Below, piece by piece: positions 17,977-28,128 of a DNA stretch of 64,000 bases (position 1 is its first letter; the number at the start of each line of letters is the position of its first letter). This DNA is from a virus. The position numbers and the translations under genes were made by a program. The stretch covers positions 1 through 64,000 of IMG/VR virus record IMGVR_UViG_3300017971_000013. One strand, given 5' to 3'. A model generated the notes under the pieces. It did not search any database. It saw only the letters and a program-made list of their open reading frames with translations, and was not told the origin of the DNA.

Positions 17977-20900
17977 ATGCTAGGCCAGCTTCTTTACGAC
18001 CTTTCTACTTCTTCTCCGGCACAACGTAACGATTTCGTGGAGGATTGTGAGCGCCGTTATGGTGTTTATAAAAAAGGATCTTTTTACAGACAAGATATTG
18101 AATTTGTACTTTCGTTTATTGTCGTAGAGTGGCTGAAGAATATTAGAAAAAGGCATCTAACAGCTTGTTTTGTCGGAGATACGTTTGGAGCACCCGCTAC
18201 TTTTTTCAAGAGAACTATGGAAGAAATAGGCGAGGTAAGCCTAGATATCTTTGGTTTCTCTTCAGCTAAAAGAGACAGTTTAAGAGATGTTGTTAGACAT
18301 GCATTACCAACATTCCGGTACACAAGCTGTGATCTTTGGGGTGAAGATTATAACAAGCTTCTAAACTACTTCTCTTCTATAGAGAATCTGGAATCTTTTT
18401 GTTTTTCTGCAGGCATATTTATTGAGCCGAAAAAACATCAGCGCCCGTGGTTCTTTGGAAAAGAAGGTGTGCGTGAGTGCAATCTTCATACCTTGAGCCC
18501 AACGCTTCATGCAGATTTCGTACTTGCATCTTTGGAAATGCTGTTACGTACGGTTAGAGGGCCTCTTGTTCTTTTCACAAGAAAGCCTTTTGAAGACTAC
18601 TTTGAAGATTATCAAGATTTCTTCACAGGCTACGTGAAGAGGTTATTTTTGAAAGTGTTTCATTGTAATGTTGCCAATGGGCAACTTTCGATTTTGATGC
18701 CTAAGCCAAATAATTTCTATGGCAAGGTCCCACCTCTTGTTTCAGCCATACAAACCTATGATAGAAACAAAGACTTTCAAAAAGCTTATGACACTATTCA
18801 ACTGAAACCCAAGGCTAATTTTCTACTAAAAGACGCTTTGGGTGCTTTTAGTAAGTCTATAATAAAGAGAGACTTTTGTGATTATGTAATTTCTCGGCTG
18901 CCTGATTCAAGCGAACACACTATTCGGCTGTTTGAGCAACATGAAAAAGATCCTATTGAGATTCAACAGGAAAAATTCAACGAGCGTTATACTCAGCTTA
19001 AGAAGGTAAGAACACGTAATATTATTAAAGAGTGTGATCGTAAACCACACTATGTTCGCGTGTACCTTTCTCGTAATGCTACTTCGTTGTCTTTTTCGTG
19101 CGGTAAGAGCGCGTATCCTGTGGTTATGAATTGGTTGTCTATGCAGGATAATGTTCGTTTCCCTAATGGACATGCTGTTAACACTTTTGTTATGCAGTTG
19201 AGACTTATTAATATTTACCATGATGAAACTTTTCTAGAGAGATTCGAGGCCGCAATGGTTTCTTATGGAATAGAGACGGTCGTTGATTATGCAGCCGAAA
19301 GGTTCCTTGAGAAATATCGTCGCGCAATGAAGAGAAAGACAGCGCCTTTTGAGCAATGGGTAAGACATACAAAGATTAATGGCGAAGAGACAATCGAGTG
19401 GAAAGAACACCACAAGGAAGATGGCAAGCGCAACGCTGACCCTGCTGTCTATCAGATGTTTAGGCAGCGTTTGAGAGAAGAGTTTCCTGACCCAGGCACA
19501 ACGTGGAAATATCTTTATGATGACGCTGCGCGCATGGCTATGACAGGTTGTGGGTTTGGGGGCCATAAGATGGCGCTCGGAAAAACACGTTTGGCCATTA
19601 TGTTGTGTTATGCGTTTGGTGGTAATCATAACCTGTTTGTTGTCGAAGCTAAGACTGTTAGCGAGTGGATGAAGGAGATCACTAAGCTTGGGCTGGAAGA
19701 CAAGGTTCGTCAGATTACATGCGAAGATGATCTTGATAATCTTTCATTTATTAACATAATTCCGTATACCAGACTCTGGCGCGAGCTGAGACCGGAACAT
19801 GTTCGCTATCGTGTAACTATTCTTTCTTCTGGTGAGGTTATGCCTGTAAGTAAGGATGAGTACGATATGCTCCGCGCTTCTCAGATGTCGAATGGTAAAA
19901 TGTTGCCTAAAAGAGAGCGGCAATTCGATTTTGAAAAGAAGATCCCTTTTAAACACACCTTCTGTGGTTGGTTATCTCGCAGAGGTAATATTTGTGTAGC
20001 GGTTGCAGATGAGGTACACAGAGCCTCTAATGATTCTAGCCAAGGGATTTCGTGGCAACAGTTGAAGGCCAAGCATAAATATGGAATGTCAGGTACTCTT
20101 GTCAGCAATAAGCCAAAAGCAATGCTGAGGCTTGATACCTCTGTTGCTGGGGAATGTACTCCTCTTAATCCTTACAGCTATAAACAACCTTATTATGATG
20201 TAAGTACAAAAGAATATAGCGGCTCTGGGTTTAAGAGGTTTGAAGAGCGGTTTGTCCAGTTTGTAACTGTGTACCAAAATGGTAAGCAGATAACTAAGGA
20301 AATACCTGCAGCAGCAGACAAAGAGGCATGGTGGGATTTGCACGATCCCTTGATTCTTAGGCGACGGCCAGAAGAACCTGAAGTTAATCGTGTCGTTGAT
20401 TTTTCAACCGCAGATGTCCAAGAGGTGATTGTTCGCGCAGACAAGAAGCATGTGTTGTTCTATAAGAAGTGGCTTATGGAATATGGAACATGGTTTTTGG
20501 AGAAATTATCGGGCGGAAAGAAAGCTGCGTTTGCTTCTACCAACCAGATTCTTGGACATCTTTCTAAGCTACGTCTTGTGTCAACTGTGCCAGGTTGCGA
20601 TAAAGTCTCTGGCCAAGATATTGACCCATCGTTTAGGTGGCCAGGAGGCAAGACTAAACTTCAGAATCTTATTCTTGACGATGTTAATAATATGGTTGAG
20701 AAACAAGGTTTGAAGTTCATCATTTTTTCTTCTCACCCGGATTTTTTAAAGGAGATGCACACTTACTTCACTGAAGAATATGGAATTGAGGTAGGTCTTT
20801 TTACAGGTGATATTCCTATCGATAAGAGAATTAAAACCCTGAATCATTTTAGAGATGAAGATACGATGCAGGGTTTATTAATGAGTACAGGTGCGGCGAA

Positions 20901-21279
20901 TACTGCTTACAATATTCCAGAAGCCAGCTATGTTTGGATAGCTGATTGGGACTGGGACCCTGCTAAGCTTATGCAGGCATGGCATAGAATTCTGAGAAAT
21001 GGGCAACAGTTAGAGCATCCTGTCGTGAAAATCGCTATTGTAGAGGGTACAATACAGCAATATATGAGCCAATGGGGCAAGATTAAATTAGAATCTTCGG
21101 CCGATTTGATTGATAAGCAAGATTTTGAGTTTGACCCACAAACGTGGGTAGCTTTGACTGATTTTCTCATTGCAATGATGCAGCGTGAAGGAATTCCTGG
21201 TTTTGAATCTTTTCCTGTTTCTGACAGGATTAAGAAAGCCATGGATAATAGAGAGCCGGTATTCTCGGAGGCTATGTAA
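17977..21279 (+). CDS. SNF2-like SF2 ATPase/helicase (1100 aa)
   Basis: A large protein with a SNF2-type core in the C-terminal half: Walker A MALGKT near residue 530, DEVH (motif II) near 680, GMSGT (motif III) near 705, and motif VI QAWHRILRNGQ near residue 1000. The Q..R..R.GQ pattern is typical of SNF2/Rad54 proteins. The first roughly 500 residues are not recognised and may bind DNA or a partner. SNF2-like proteins in phages remodel DNA-protein complexes or restart forks. It sits between the DnaB-like helicase and an unknown gene. AGGAC precedes the ATG. Confidence 0.75.
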   Translation: MLGQLLYDLSTSSPAQRNDFVEDCERRYGVYKKGSFYRQDIEFVLSFIVVEWLKNIRKRHLTACFVGDTFGAPATFFKRTMEEIGEVSLDIFGFSSAKRDSLRDVVRHALPTFRYTSCDLWGEDYNKLLNYFSSIENLESFCFSAGIFIEPKKHQRPWFFGKEGVRECNLHTLSPTLHADFVLASLEMLLRTVRGPLVLFTRKPFEDYFEDYQDFFTGYVKRLFLKVFHCNVANGQLSILMPKPNNFYGKVPPLVSAIQTYDRNKDFQKAYDTIQLKPKANFLLKDALGAFSKSIIKRDFCDYVISRLPDSSEHTIRLFEQHEKDPIEIQQEKFNERYTQLKKVRTRNIIKECDRKPHYVRVYLSRNATSLSFSCGKSAYPVVMNWLSMQDNVRFPNGHAVNTFVMQLRLINIYHDETFLERFEAAMVSYGIETVVDYAAERFLEKYRRAMKRKTAPFEQWVRHTKINGEETIEWKEHHKEDGKRNADPAVYQMFRQRLREEFPDPGTTWKYLYDDAARMAMTGCGFGGHKMALGKTRLAIMLCYAFGGNHNLFVVEAKTVSEWMKEITKLGLEDKVRQITCEDDLDNLSFINIIPYTRLWRELRPEHVRYRVTILSSGEVMPVSKDEYDMLRASQMSNGKMLPKRERQFDFEKKIPFKHTFCGWLSRRGNICVAVADEVHRASNDSSQGISWQQLKAKHKYGMSGTLVSNKPKAMLRLDTSVAGECTPLNPYSYKQPYYDVSTKEYSGSGFKRFEERFVQFVTVYQNGKQITKEIPAAADKEAWWDLHDPLILRRRPEEPEVNRVVDFSTADVQEVIVRADKKHVLFYKKWLMEYGTWFLEKLSGGKKAAFASTNQILGHLSKLRLVSTVPGCDKVSGQDIDPSFRWPGGKTKLQNLILDDVNNMVEKQGLKFIIFSSHPDFLKEMHTYFTEEYGIEVGLFTGDIPIDKRIKTLNHFRDEDTMQGLLMSTGAANTAYNIPEASYVWIADWDWDPAKLMQAWHRILRNGQQLEHPVVKIAIVEGTIQQYMSQWGKIKLESSADLIDKQDFEFDPQTWVALTDFLIAMMQREGIPGFESFPVSDRIKKAMDNREPVFSEAM

Positions 21280-22337
21280 TGAGTAACCTACCTTTTATCA
21301 TTCAAGGCGATTACATCCGATTCACTCCAAAGGTACATAAATACACTAAAGGTGAATTCACTTTTAAGGCCAATACGCGCGGCAATAAGATTATTGTCGG
21401 CAAGGTTAACGATTACCTGAAATGCCCTAACTGTGATTCACTTCTGTATGTGTCTTTTGAGGTAGATTCTGTAGCAGAAGCAAATGACTGTTTAGAGTTC
21501 ATCAGGTCAAATCTTAGATTGCCAGGAATCAAATCTTTAGCCTCAGGAAGGTTTGTATCTTTTTCTTCTAAACGGCATTTAGATGACCCAGAATGTCCTT
21601 ACAGGACAATCTCTCAAGATGTTAAAGTAGATGCAGATGATATTTTTAACTGGGTTGTTTCTGACCCTGTTGAAGCAATATGTATGTTTATCTATCGAAT
21701 CTGGGTAGAGGTAGAAGACACCTACATGAGTGCAGAAAAGGGAAAGGTTCTGGATATTATGCGGCAGCTTAAGATTTTTATAGATAAAACAGAGCTGCCA
21801 GATTATCTGCAAATGAATTACTTACATACGTGGCGATCTCTTTATAGGGTGCCTGTATGGGAAACCTTGAAAGATACAACAAACTTGTACAGCAGATGTG
21901 CCAGTTATTGGGAAGATAAAAAGACAGAAGGTCCTTTCAAACTTGTACTCACACACTCTAAAGCTATGAAAGCTTTGTTCCTTGATTTGTCTGGAGCAGC
22001 TAAGCTTGTAGAAGAAGGACGTCCTAAATCAGAAGCAGAAAAGGTAGCCTCCGCTCTCAGGTATGCTTTTCCTGAGTTCATAACAACGATGCCCATTATT
22101 CTAAATGTTTTTAGGTCGCTATCTCTAGAGATACTTCAAGAGGTTATGCTTTATATTTTTGAACCTTTTACTCATAGTGAAGGTGAACCTTGCCAAGAGA
22201 CAACGTTAGAAGATGAAATCATAGAAAAAGAATCTGTAGAGGAAATAAAAGATAGCGATTCTATTGAAGATTTCATCCATAATGCGTTGAGCAACTCTGA
22301 GGTTACTGCAGAATGGAAGACTTCTATGAGTTCTTAA
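21279..22337 (+). CDS. Hypothetical protein with possible zinc site
   Basis: A 352-residue protein. Near residues 50-110 there is CPNC and, later, HLDDPECPY, which could form a zinc site. The C-terminus is very acidic. The ATG overlaps the upstream stop, and its 3' end overlaps the primase start by 25 bases. No function can be assigned; replication context only. Confidence 0.55.
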   Translation: MSNLPFIIQGDYIRFTPKVHKYTKGEFTFKANTRGNKIIVGKVNDYLKCPNCDSLLYVSFEVDSVAEANDCLEFIRSNLRLPGIKSLASGRFVSFSSKRHLDDPECPYRTISQDVKVDADDIFNWVVSDPVEAICMFIYRIWVEVEDTYMSAEKGKVLDIMRQLKIFIDKTELPDYLQMNYLHTWRSLYRVPVWETLKDTTNLYSRCASYWEDKKTEGPFKLVLTHSKAMKALFLDLSGAAKLVEEGRPKSEAEKVASALRYAFPEFITTMPIILNVFRSLSLEILQEVMLYIFEPFTHSEGEPCQETTLEDEIIEKESVEEIKDSDSIEDFIHNALSNSEVTAEWKTSMSS

Positions 22338-23188
22338 TGGATGCATATGGGTATGGGCCTGTTACTGTTATAGGTGACAGGCTCAGATCCTTATGTCCTT
22401 TTCATGAAGAAGAAGAACCTTCCTTCTTCCTGGACCTTGATAAACTTTATTACCGCTGTTATGGCTGCAAAGCTAACGGGCCTCTTTTAAAGCTGCTTAG
22501 AGTAGTCTTTAATATGAATGCTGTTGAGGCTGAACAGATATCGCAGCGGTTTCAGATAAATAGAGAGATTCGGGCGACTACTACTGTAGAGGAGAAAGTT
22601 TGGCACAGACAGCCTTTTATGTCTTACTTGCCTGAAGCAATGGTAGCACGTGGTTTTGAGGAATCTTTTCTTTTAGAGAATTCAATAGGCTATGATCCTT
22701 TTCATTATAGAACGGTGTTCATGGTTTATTCACCTGATGATAGGTTGGTGGGTCATTATTATAGAACAGACAATGATTCGCCTATAGATGCTCCTAGGTA
22801 TTTTGGGTATTTCAATGTTCATGATAAGGTTTACTGCCCTTCCCGTGTGTGGGAAGGAAATTCTCTTTTAGTAGAGGGGCCTGTAGATGCTTTAGGCGCA
22901 TTAAGCAGACTTAATGAATTTGATGAATACAATTCTGTGTGTTCTATCTTTGGGCTTGGTTTTGCCGATAATCAAGCTGAAGTGTTTGCTAAATACTTTA
23001 ATAAGATAGGTATAATGCTGGATAATGACCGGGCAGCAAAAAGAGAGCTGCCAGATATCCACAATAAATTAGTAACAGCAGGAATTAGAGATATAGAAAT
23101 CATAAAATATACTGGTGAGGATCCTGGATCATTGGATTTTTGTGATATCTCATACTGCAAACCATGGGAGATAATATGGGATCGTTGA
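22313..23188 (+). CDS. DNA primase, DnaG type
   Basis: A 291-residue protein. The zinc-binding domain is CPFH...CYGC (C28, H31, C49, C52), the CHC2 type. The TOPRIM core has LLVEGPVDALGA near residue 185 (catalytic Glu) and GIMLDNDR near residue 236 (DxD). It is shorter than cellular DnaG, as usual in phages, and lacks an obvious helicase-interaction domain. It makes RNA primers for the phage polymerase two genes downstream. Confidence 0.85.
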   Translation: MEDFYEFLMDAYGYGPVTVIGDRLRSLCPFHEEEEPSFFLDLDKLYYRCYGCKANGPLLKLLRVVFNMNAVEAEQISQRFQINREIRATTTVEEKVWHRQPFMSYLPEAMVARGFEESFLLENSIGYDPFHYRTVFMVYSPDDRLVGHYYRTDNDSPIDAPRYFGYFNVHDKVYCPSRVWEGNSLLVEGPVDALGALSRLNEFDEYNSVCSIFGLGFADNQAEVFAKYFNKIGIMLDNDRAAKRELPDIHNKLVTAGIRDIEIIKYTGEDPGSLDFCDISYCKPWEIIWDR

Positions 23189-24456
23189 AGCTAAGCACAG
23201 GTAAACGAGGTAAGAACGGTAAGAAGAAAAAAAGGTCGGTTCAAGTTATTACACGTGGTGTAAGACGCCGCGCAGAAGGTAGTAAAGCAAGGAAGAAATC
23301 CAGGATAGCAAAGCCAACACAAAAGCAGACAAGGCACGTAGAGAAGACACGCACCGATAGAAAAAAGAAAGAAGATGTGGATGTTGGCTTGACTCCGAGT
23401 TACTCCAGAGGGGCAGCAGCAATCAGGCGTCTGAAAGAAGCAAGGGAAAGACAACAGGCAGCGTCTCGTTTTAGAAAACAAATTGTGCGTGTTAATCAGC
23501 CAGAGACAGGTCATTTCCTTGGTAGTTTTTCTAGGGGCATGACTCCTATTTTGACAGCGGCGCATTATGTTAAGATGCCAAAAGACTATCAAGGTTATTG
23601 GTTTTGCTCAGAGGTAGACTGCGGCATGTGTCGTCATACTCCTCTGAAGCAAACTAACCAGGTGCTCTTTGAGTGGTGGTCACACAGCCGTTATCATATG
23701 ATTGAAACCGGCGGAGATTCTAGGCCAAAATTTGAGAATTGTACTTTAGAAGAAGACGGCGACTGCTACTTTTGTAACTCAGGAAATAAAGCAAAAGAAA
23801 CTGGCATTCGTTGGCTACCCCTGTCGTCCAAGTGGGCACAAAGCATTTTGGCTTTGCATGAGAAGAGCCGGGTGTATTGTTATGAATGTGCGCGCCATGG
23901 TGATTTGAATGTGGTAAGAACTATTGGCTACATTTGTCCTTTGTGTGAAGAGGAAGCCACAGGTTATCACCCTAAAGTCAATGATTCTTACCGTTGCCCA
24001 CATTGCGATTTTGTTTCACTTCCTTTTGAAATTGTTGAATGTCCAGAATGTGGTGACGATACACGGCGTGTTTCTTTGAATGATTACCGTGTCCAAATTA
24101 GTAAATCAGGTTCGGGCCAAGGTGTTTCTTATAACTTTGAGCGCGTCGGCAACCCTAAGGAATTTAACTATCCTGTTAGATGTAGTTCTAAGACAAAGGA
24201 TGGTAAATACTGTCGTGGTTATGTGCATGCAAACTCTGAGACCGTCGAAGAGTTAGAATGTCCAGAATGCGGAGAGGTTATTGTAGAGGAAGGTGGGGCA
24301 AAGCCTATTGACTGGGATGCCGTTATTCAATCCAGAATGATGTCTGAGCAAGAGGTATTGAATCGTTTGGTACCTCGTGGACATAGAGATCCAAGTGCTG
24401 GCGCCACAAGATACGCCAACGAACAGGGACTATCTGACGATCCAGAGCCATTCTAA
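23176..24456 (+). CDS. Multi-zinc-ribbon protein with basic N-terminus
   Basis: About 426 residues. The first 100 are lysine/arginine-rich; then come at least four CxxC pairs (CGMC, CYFC, CYEC, CPLC, CPHC, CPEC, a second CPEC) spread over residues 145-385. I start at ATG 23176 with GGGAG 5 bases upstream, overlapping the primase end. The position between primase and polymerase and the DNA-binding composition suggest a replication or late-transcription factor, perhaps a single-strand-binding analogue, but no family is recognised. Confidence 0.65.
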   Translation: MGSLKLSTGKRGKNGKKKKRSVQVITRGVRRRAEGSKARKKSRIAKPTQKQTRHVEKTRTDRKKKEDVDVGLTPSYSRGAAAIRRLKEARERQQAASRFRKQIVRVNQPETGHFLGSFSRGMTPILTAAHYVKMPKDYQGYWFCSEVDCGMCRHTPLKQTNQVLFEWWSHSRYHMIETGGDSRPKFENCTLEEDGDCYFCNSGNKAKETGIRWLPLSSKWAQSILALHEKSRVYCYECARHGDLNVVRTIGYICPLCEEEATGYHPKVNDSYRCPHCDFVSLPFEIVECPECGDDTRRVSLNDYRVQISKSGSGQGVSYNFERVGNPKEFNYPVRCSSKTKDGKYCRGYVHANSETVEELECPECGEVIVEEGGAKPIDWDAVIQSRMMSEQEVLNRLVPRGHRDPSAGATRYANEQGLSDDPEPF

Positions 24457-26651
24457 TGACACGTAGTTTTACCGGGCCGTATGATTTTGCATCTGAATAT
24501 GATGACTTCATCATTCCAGAGGATTTCGACTATTGGTATATTGATACCGAAGAAGAGATGGAGGAATTAGCAGTCTACCTCAAGGAAGAGCGTGTAGATC
24601 TTCTCTCTTTTGATGTTGAAACCATAAAGAACGATGACTATGTAGTGGAGAACTACAAAGGTAAGAAGAAGAAGGTCGGCAAAGATATGTGTCCGCACAG
24701 GCACCCATCGGCTTCTATTATCTGTGCAAGTCTTGCATGGCGTAACTCTTGTGGAGAAGTAGAAGGCGCTTTGATAGATGGTGCTATAAGCAGCGAAGCT
24801 ATTGAAGCGATGGAATTGGTGATGAATACACCAATAGCTAAGCTGGCACAGAATGCGACTTACGATATTATATGGCTCGGTAACTACGATGTTAAAGTGT
24901 CAGGACCCGTTTATGATACGATGGGCATGGATTTCTACTTTGACGAAGAAGGTAGAAAGAATAGACATGGTTTAGAGGTAATGATGGGAGACCATTTTGG
25001 TCTCAAAAAGAAAACATTTAAACAAACTTTCACATTACCTCCTGAGCCAGGGAGAAAGACAGGTAAATTACAGACTTTGGATGATGTGTATTTTGAAGAT
25101 CAAGATAAACTCTTTAAATACTCGTTGTCTGATCCTATAGCTACTTTGTTTCTGTTTGAATTTTTGAAAGAAAAACTTGAGCGTATTCCATGGACAGAAG
25201 AACTGTCTTATATGGATTTGTTCGATATGTTAGAGCCTGACTTAGTTACAGCGGGTCTTCAGATGGAAACAAATGGAATGTTACCAGACTTAGCTGTTTT
25301 AGATGAGAAGGGGGACATGATAAATGAGGCATATGAAAATGCCTTAGATTCTTTTTTAGAGTGGGCTGGTTGTGATGTGAATCCAAACTCCCCTGTTCAA
25401 ATGTATGCTTTGTTTTTTGGAAGAGCTGGACATATAACAGAAATATCGGCGAAAAAGATTCCTGTCATAGGTAGAGGTTGGCCGATACTAACTAAAGATC
25501 AAGCACCTACTAAATGTTTTTCTGATAAGACAGGTAAACTATCCACTGGTGTAGATACGATGGAGATTTATAAACAATTAGATCTCTTAGATGAGCATGA
25601 AAAAGAAGGTATAGATCATTTTTTAAATGTGAAGAAATACGACAAGGCCCAGTCAAATTATGGATGGGGTCTCATATCTTATGTCAATCCTGAGACAAAT
25701 AGGGCACATCCTAATATTAGAAGGTTTGCCGCTGTTACACATAGATATGCTGCCAAGAAACCAGCCTTGTTGACTATTCCTAATCCGGGCAAAGATCCTT
25801 TTAAGCTTAGAGAGGTTTGGGTAGCTTCTCCAGGTTATAAGCTAATTGTAGGTGATGAGGATCAGTTTGAGATTAAGATTATGGCCGAGGCAAGCGGCGA
25901 CTATCAATTTAAAAAAGACGTCACTGAGGGATTAGATTTACATGGCTTGCAAGCTTTGAATCTTGCTAAACATGGCAGATTTCCTCATATAGATATAGAT
26001 GATTATCCTAGGTCGGTAGAAGGACTGAAGAAATTCAAGGAAGACTTTCCTAAAGAACGTGGAGATGGAAAGACAGCTAACTTTGCTACCATGTATGGGC
26101 AGAGTCCTTTCACTTTGGCCCGAGATGCCAATATGACTGTAGAGGAAGCAAAGGAAACACAGGCTGCTGTTTTTTCTATGTATCCTAGTTTAAATGACCT
26201 CTTCGAATACGTTAGAGAACATGTTGTACAATATGGGCATATTCGAAATATTTTTAATGTCATTAGGCGTCTTCCTAATGGTCTTCTGGAGCCTCCTTCT
26301 AGATATGATAGGTCACCGGAGGCGAAGAAACTCTGGAGTAAAATTAGAGGAGCGCAACGAGAAGCTGTAAACTACATGGCTCAATCATCGGCGGCTTTTA
26401 TAATTAAATGTTGTCTGGTGACCATTGTTCAAGATGAGTATCTTGCGTCTATAGGCTACCGGTTACTATTGCAGGTGCATGATGAAATTGTAGGAGAAGC
26501 GCCGGAGCAATACGCAGAACAAGCTGCAGAAAGGATAGCCCATATCCTAGAGAATCCTTTTGAGATGTTTCCTGAGCTTGATCAATTTGCACTTGATGTT
26601 CCTCTTACTGCGGATGTGAAGATTTGTGACAATTGGGCTCAAGCGAAGTGA
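24456..26651 (+). CDS. DNA polymerase, family A (PolA-type) with 3'-5' exonuclease
   Basis: A 731-residue protein. Exonuclease motif I is LLSFDVET (D53, E55); exo II is KLAQNATYDIIWL; exo III is YSLSDPIAT. Polymerase motif A is GDEDQFEIK near residue 466 (usually DYSQIELR, here with E in place of Y and D in place of S); motif B is RGDGKTANFATMYG near residue 535; motif C is QVHDEI near residue 673. All catalytic acids are present. No 5'-3' exonuclease domain, as is usual in phage polymerases. The main phage replicase. Confidence 0.92.
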   Translation: MTRSFTGPYDFASEYDDFIIPEDFDYWYIDTEEEMEELAVYLKEERVDLLSFDVETIKNDDYVVENYKGKKKKVGKDMCPHRHPSASIICASLAWRNSCGEVEGALIDGAISSEAIEAMELVMNTPIAKLAQNATYDIIWLGNYDVKVSGPVYDTMGMDFYFDEEGRKNRHGLEVMMGDHFGLKKKTFKQTFTLPPEPGRKTGKLQTLDDVYFEDQDKLFKYSLSDPIATLFLFEFLKEKLERIPWTEELSYMDLFDMLEPDLVTAGLQMETNGMLPDLAVLDEKGDMINEAYENALDSFLEWAGCDVNPNSPVQMYALFFGRAGHITEISAKKIPVIGRGWPILTKDQAPTKCFSDKTGKLSTGVDTMEIYKQLDLLDEHEKEGIDHFLNVKKYDKAQSNYGWGLISYVNPETNRAHPNIRRFAAVTHRYAAKKPALLTIPNPGKDPFKLREVWVASPGYKLIVGDEDQFEIKIMAEASGDYQFKKDVTEGLDLHGLQALNLAKHGRFPHIDIDDYPRSVEGLKKFKEDFPKERGDGKTANFATMYGQSPFTLARDANMTVEEAKETQAAVFSMYPSLNDLFEYVREHVVQYGHIRNIFNVIRRLPNGLLEPPSRYDRSPEAKKLWSKIRGAQREAVNYMAQSSAAFIIKCCLVTIVQDEYLASIGYRLLLQVHDEIVGEAPEQYAEQAAERIAHILENPFEMFPELDQFALDVPLTADVKICDNWAQAK

Positions 26652-26659
26652 GGTAAAAG

Positions 26660-27958
26660 ATGCCTGATAGAGAGGTGGAAGCTATCGTCAAGAAGATGAA
26701 TAAATCTCTTGGCGGTAAAGGAGCTATAATGTTTGGCCGTGATATAGACGACACGGACAAATACAGACTACCCTCAGGTTCATTAACGGTAGATATTGTC
26801 TCAGGAGGAGGCATACCAACTTCTGGTATGACAGAGTTGTTTGGGCCTGAGTCTTCTTGCAAGACAGCTCTTTCTTTCTCTGCTGCAGCCTACACACAAG
26901 CTTTGGGCGGTAGAATTTTGTTTGCGGCTGGAGAAGGGTTTGGAAAACAATGGGCTAGAAGGAATGGTGTTTACGTGCCTTTTGCTGAAGCAGAGGTAGA
27001 CAACCTAGAAGAGCTATCCAATGCTTTGGCGGCCGTTGATTCACTTGAGAAATGTTTGAAGTACCACCAATATCGTGAATCCTTGACGTTAGATGATGAC
27101 TACGATTTTGATGAGCAATTAGAGATAATACAAGACCTCAAGGAAGAGGAAGATGTACAATCTATTCAGGATTATCTGGCAGGGTTTAAAGACTTTCTTA
27201 GAGGCGATATTCTTGTTGCTTATCATAAGTATGGTGACGGTTTGCTCGGTGCTGTTCATGAGCTTATGTGGACTGGGAAATTCGATTTGGTAATTGTTGA
27301 TTCTATCTCTGTTTTAAAACCAGAGGCTATTCTAGAAAAGAAAGGCGTTGGTGATAAAGAGGTTGGTTCCCATGCGCAGATGGTGAATCAATTTGTAGAT
27401 AGAAATTATGCCATTTGGAATATGAACCAAGATCTACGTATGGGTTTGATTGTTATAAACCAGGCAGCAGAGCGTTGGGGTAACCCTGTGAAAATGTTGG
27501 GGAATATAAAAGAAAGGTCAGGTGCTTTTGGTATGAAGCACGGAAAGATCCTTTCTTTGTTTGCTCGACGAAGTGAAACTTTTGAAGATCCTAATAAAGA
27601 GGCATATGCTATAGGCTCTACAATTGCCAGAACTAAACAAAAGGTTTCGGCAGCAGCCTTGCGTAAAGGACCTATCAAATTCTTTACTGCAGACGGCAGT
27701 TTTGAAGGTAGGAATGTTTATGCTGGACTGCTAGATCATTCTTATGAGGTTATGTTTTGGTCAATTTATTCTGGGCTAATAAAAAAGAAAGGCGCGTGGC
27801 TAGAGGTTCTCATTGAAGGTGAGTTTGAGGGAATGAAATTCAATGGCGATAAGAAATGTCAGGCTGCCTTGGATGACAATAATGAACTGAGAGATGCACT
27901 AGAAGAAGAGGTTTACATATGGGCAGAGAAAATGAAACAAAGTATCTACAAAAACTAG
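26660..27958 (+). CDS. RecA/UvsX-like recombinase with altered Walker A and insertion
   Basis: A 432-residue protein. The order LPSGSLTVDIVSGGGIP, then GPESSCKTA (Walker A, residues about 62-70), AAGEGFGKQW, FDLVIVDSISVL (Walker B) and MGLIVINQ is that of RecA. Compared with RecA there is a charged insertion of about 70 residues (LEKCLKYHQYRESLTLDDD...) before the Walker B strand. The Walker A glycine preceding Lys-Thr is Cys. It should form filaments on single-stranded DNA for recombination-dependent replication and repair. Confidence 0.8.
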   Translation: MPDREVEAIVKKMNKSLGGKGAIMFGRDIDDTDKYRLPSGSLTVDIVSGGGIPTSGMTELFGPESSCKTALSFSAAAYTQALGGRILFAAGEGFGKQWARRNGVYVPFAEAEVDNLEELSNALAAVDSLEKCLKYHQYRESLTLDDDYDFDEQLEIIQDLKEEEDVQSIQDYLAGFKDFLRGDILVAYHKYGDGLLGAVHELMWTGKFDLVIVDSISVLKPEAILEKKGVGDKEVGSHAQMVNQFVDRNYAIWNMNQDLRMGLIVINQAAERWGNPVKMLGNIKERSGAFGMKHGKILSLFARRSETFEDPNKEAYAIGSTIARTKQKVSAAALRKGPIKFFTADGSFEGRNVYAGLLDHSYEVMFWSIYSGLIKKKGAWLEVLIEGEFEGMKFNGDKKCQAALDDNNELRDALEEEVYIWAEKMKQSIYKN

Positions 27959-28128
27959 AGCACCTGGCGTTAGATGGACTATCTTTCTTTTTTAAAGGTA
28001 CGTGGTCTGTCTTTTTTGCTATCCATGGTGTGGTGAGAAATACACATGACAACTATTGCAAGGCGAAGACGTTTGTTGAAGCGTGCGTACGACAAAGAGA
28101 AGCAGGACGCGACGTTTATTTCTGGTAA
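27919..28128 (+). CDS. Small hypothetical protein
   Basis: A 69-residue protein overlapping the end of recA-like (39 bases) and the start of the next gene (83 bases). AGAGG lies upstream of the ATG. Aromatic-rich (LSFFFKGTWSVFFAIHGVV). The heavy overlap makes it uncertain, but it fills an otherwise uncoded gap. Confidence 0.4.
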   Translation: MGRENETKYLQKLEHLALDGLSFFFKGTWSVFFAIHGVVRNTHDNYCKAKTFVEACVRQREAGRDVYFW

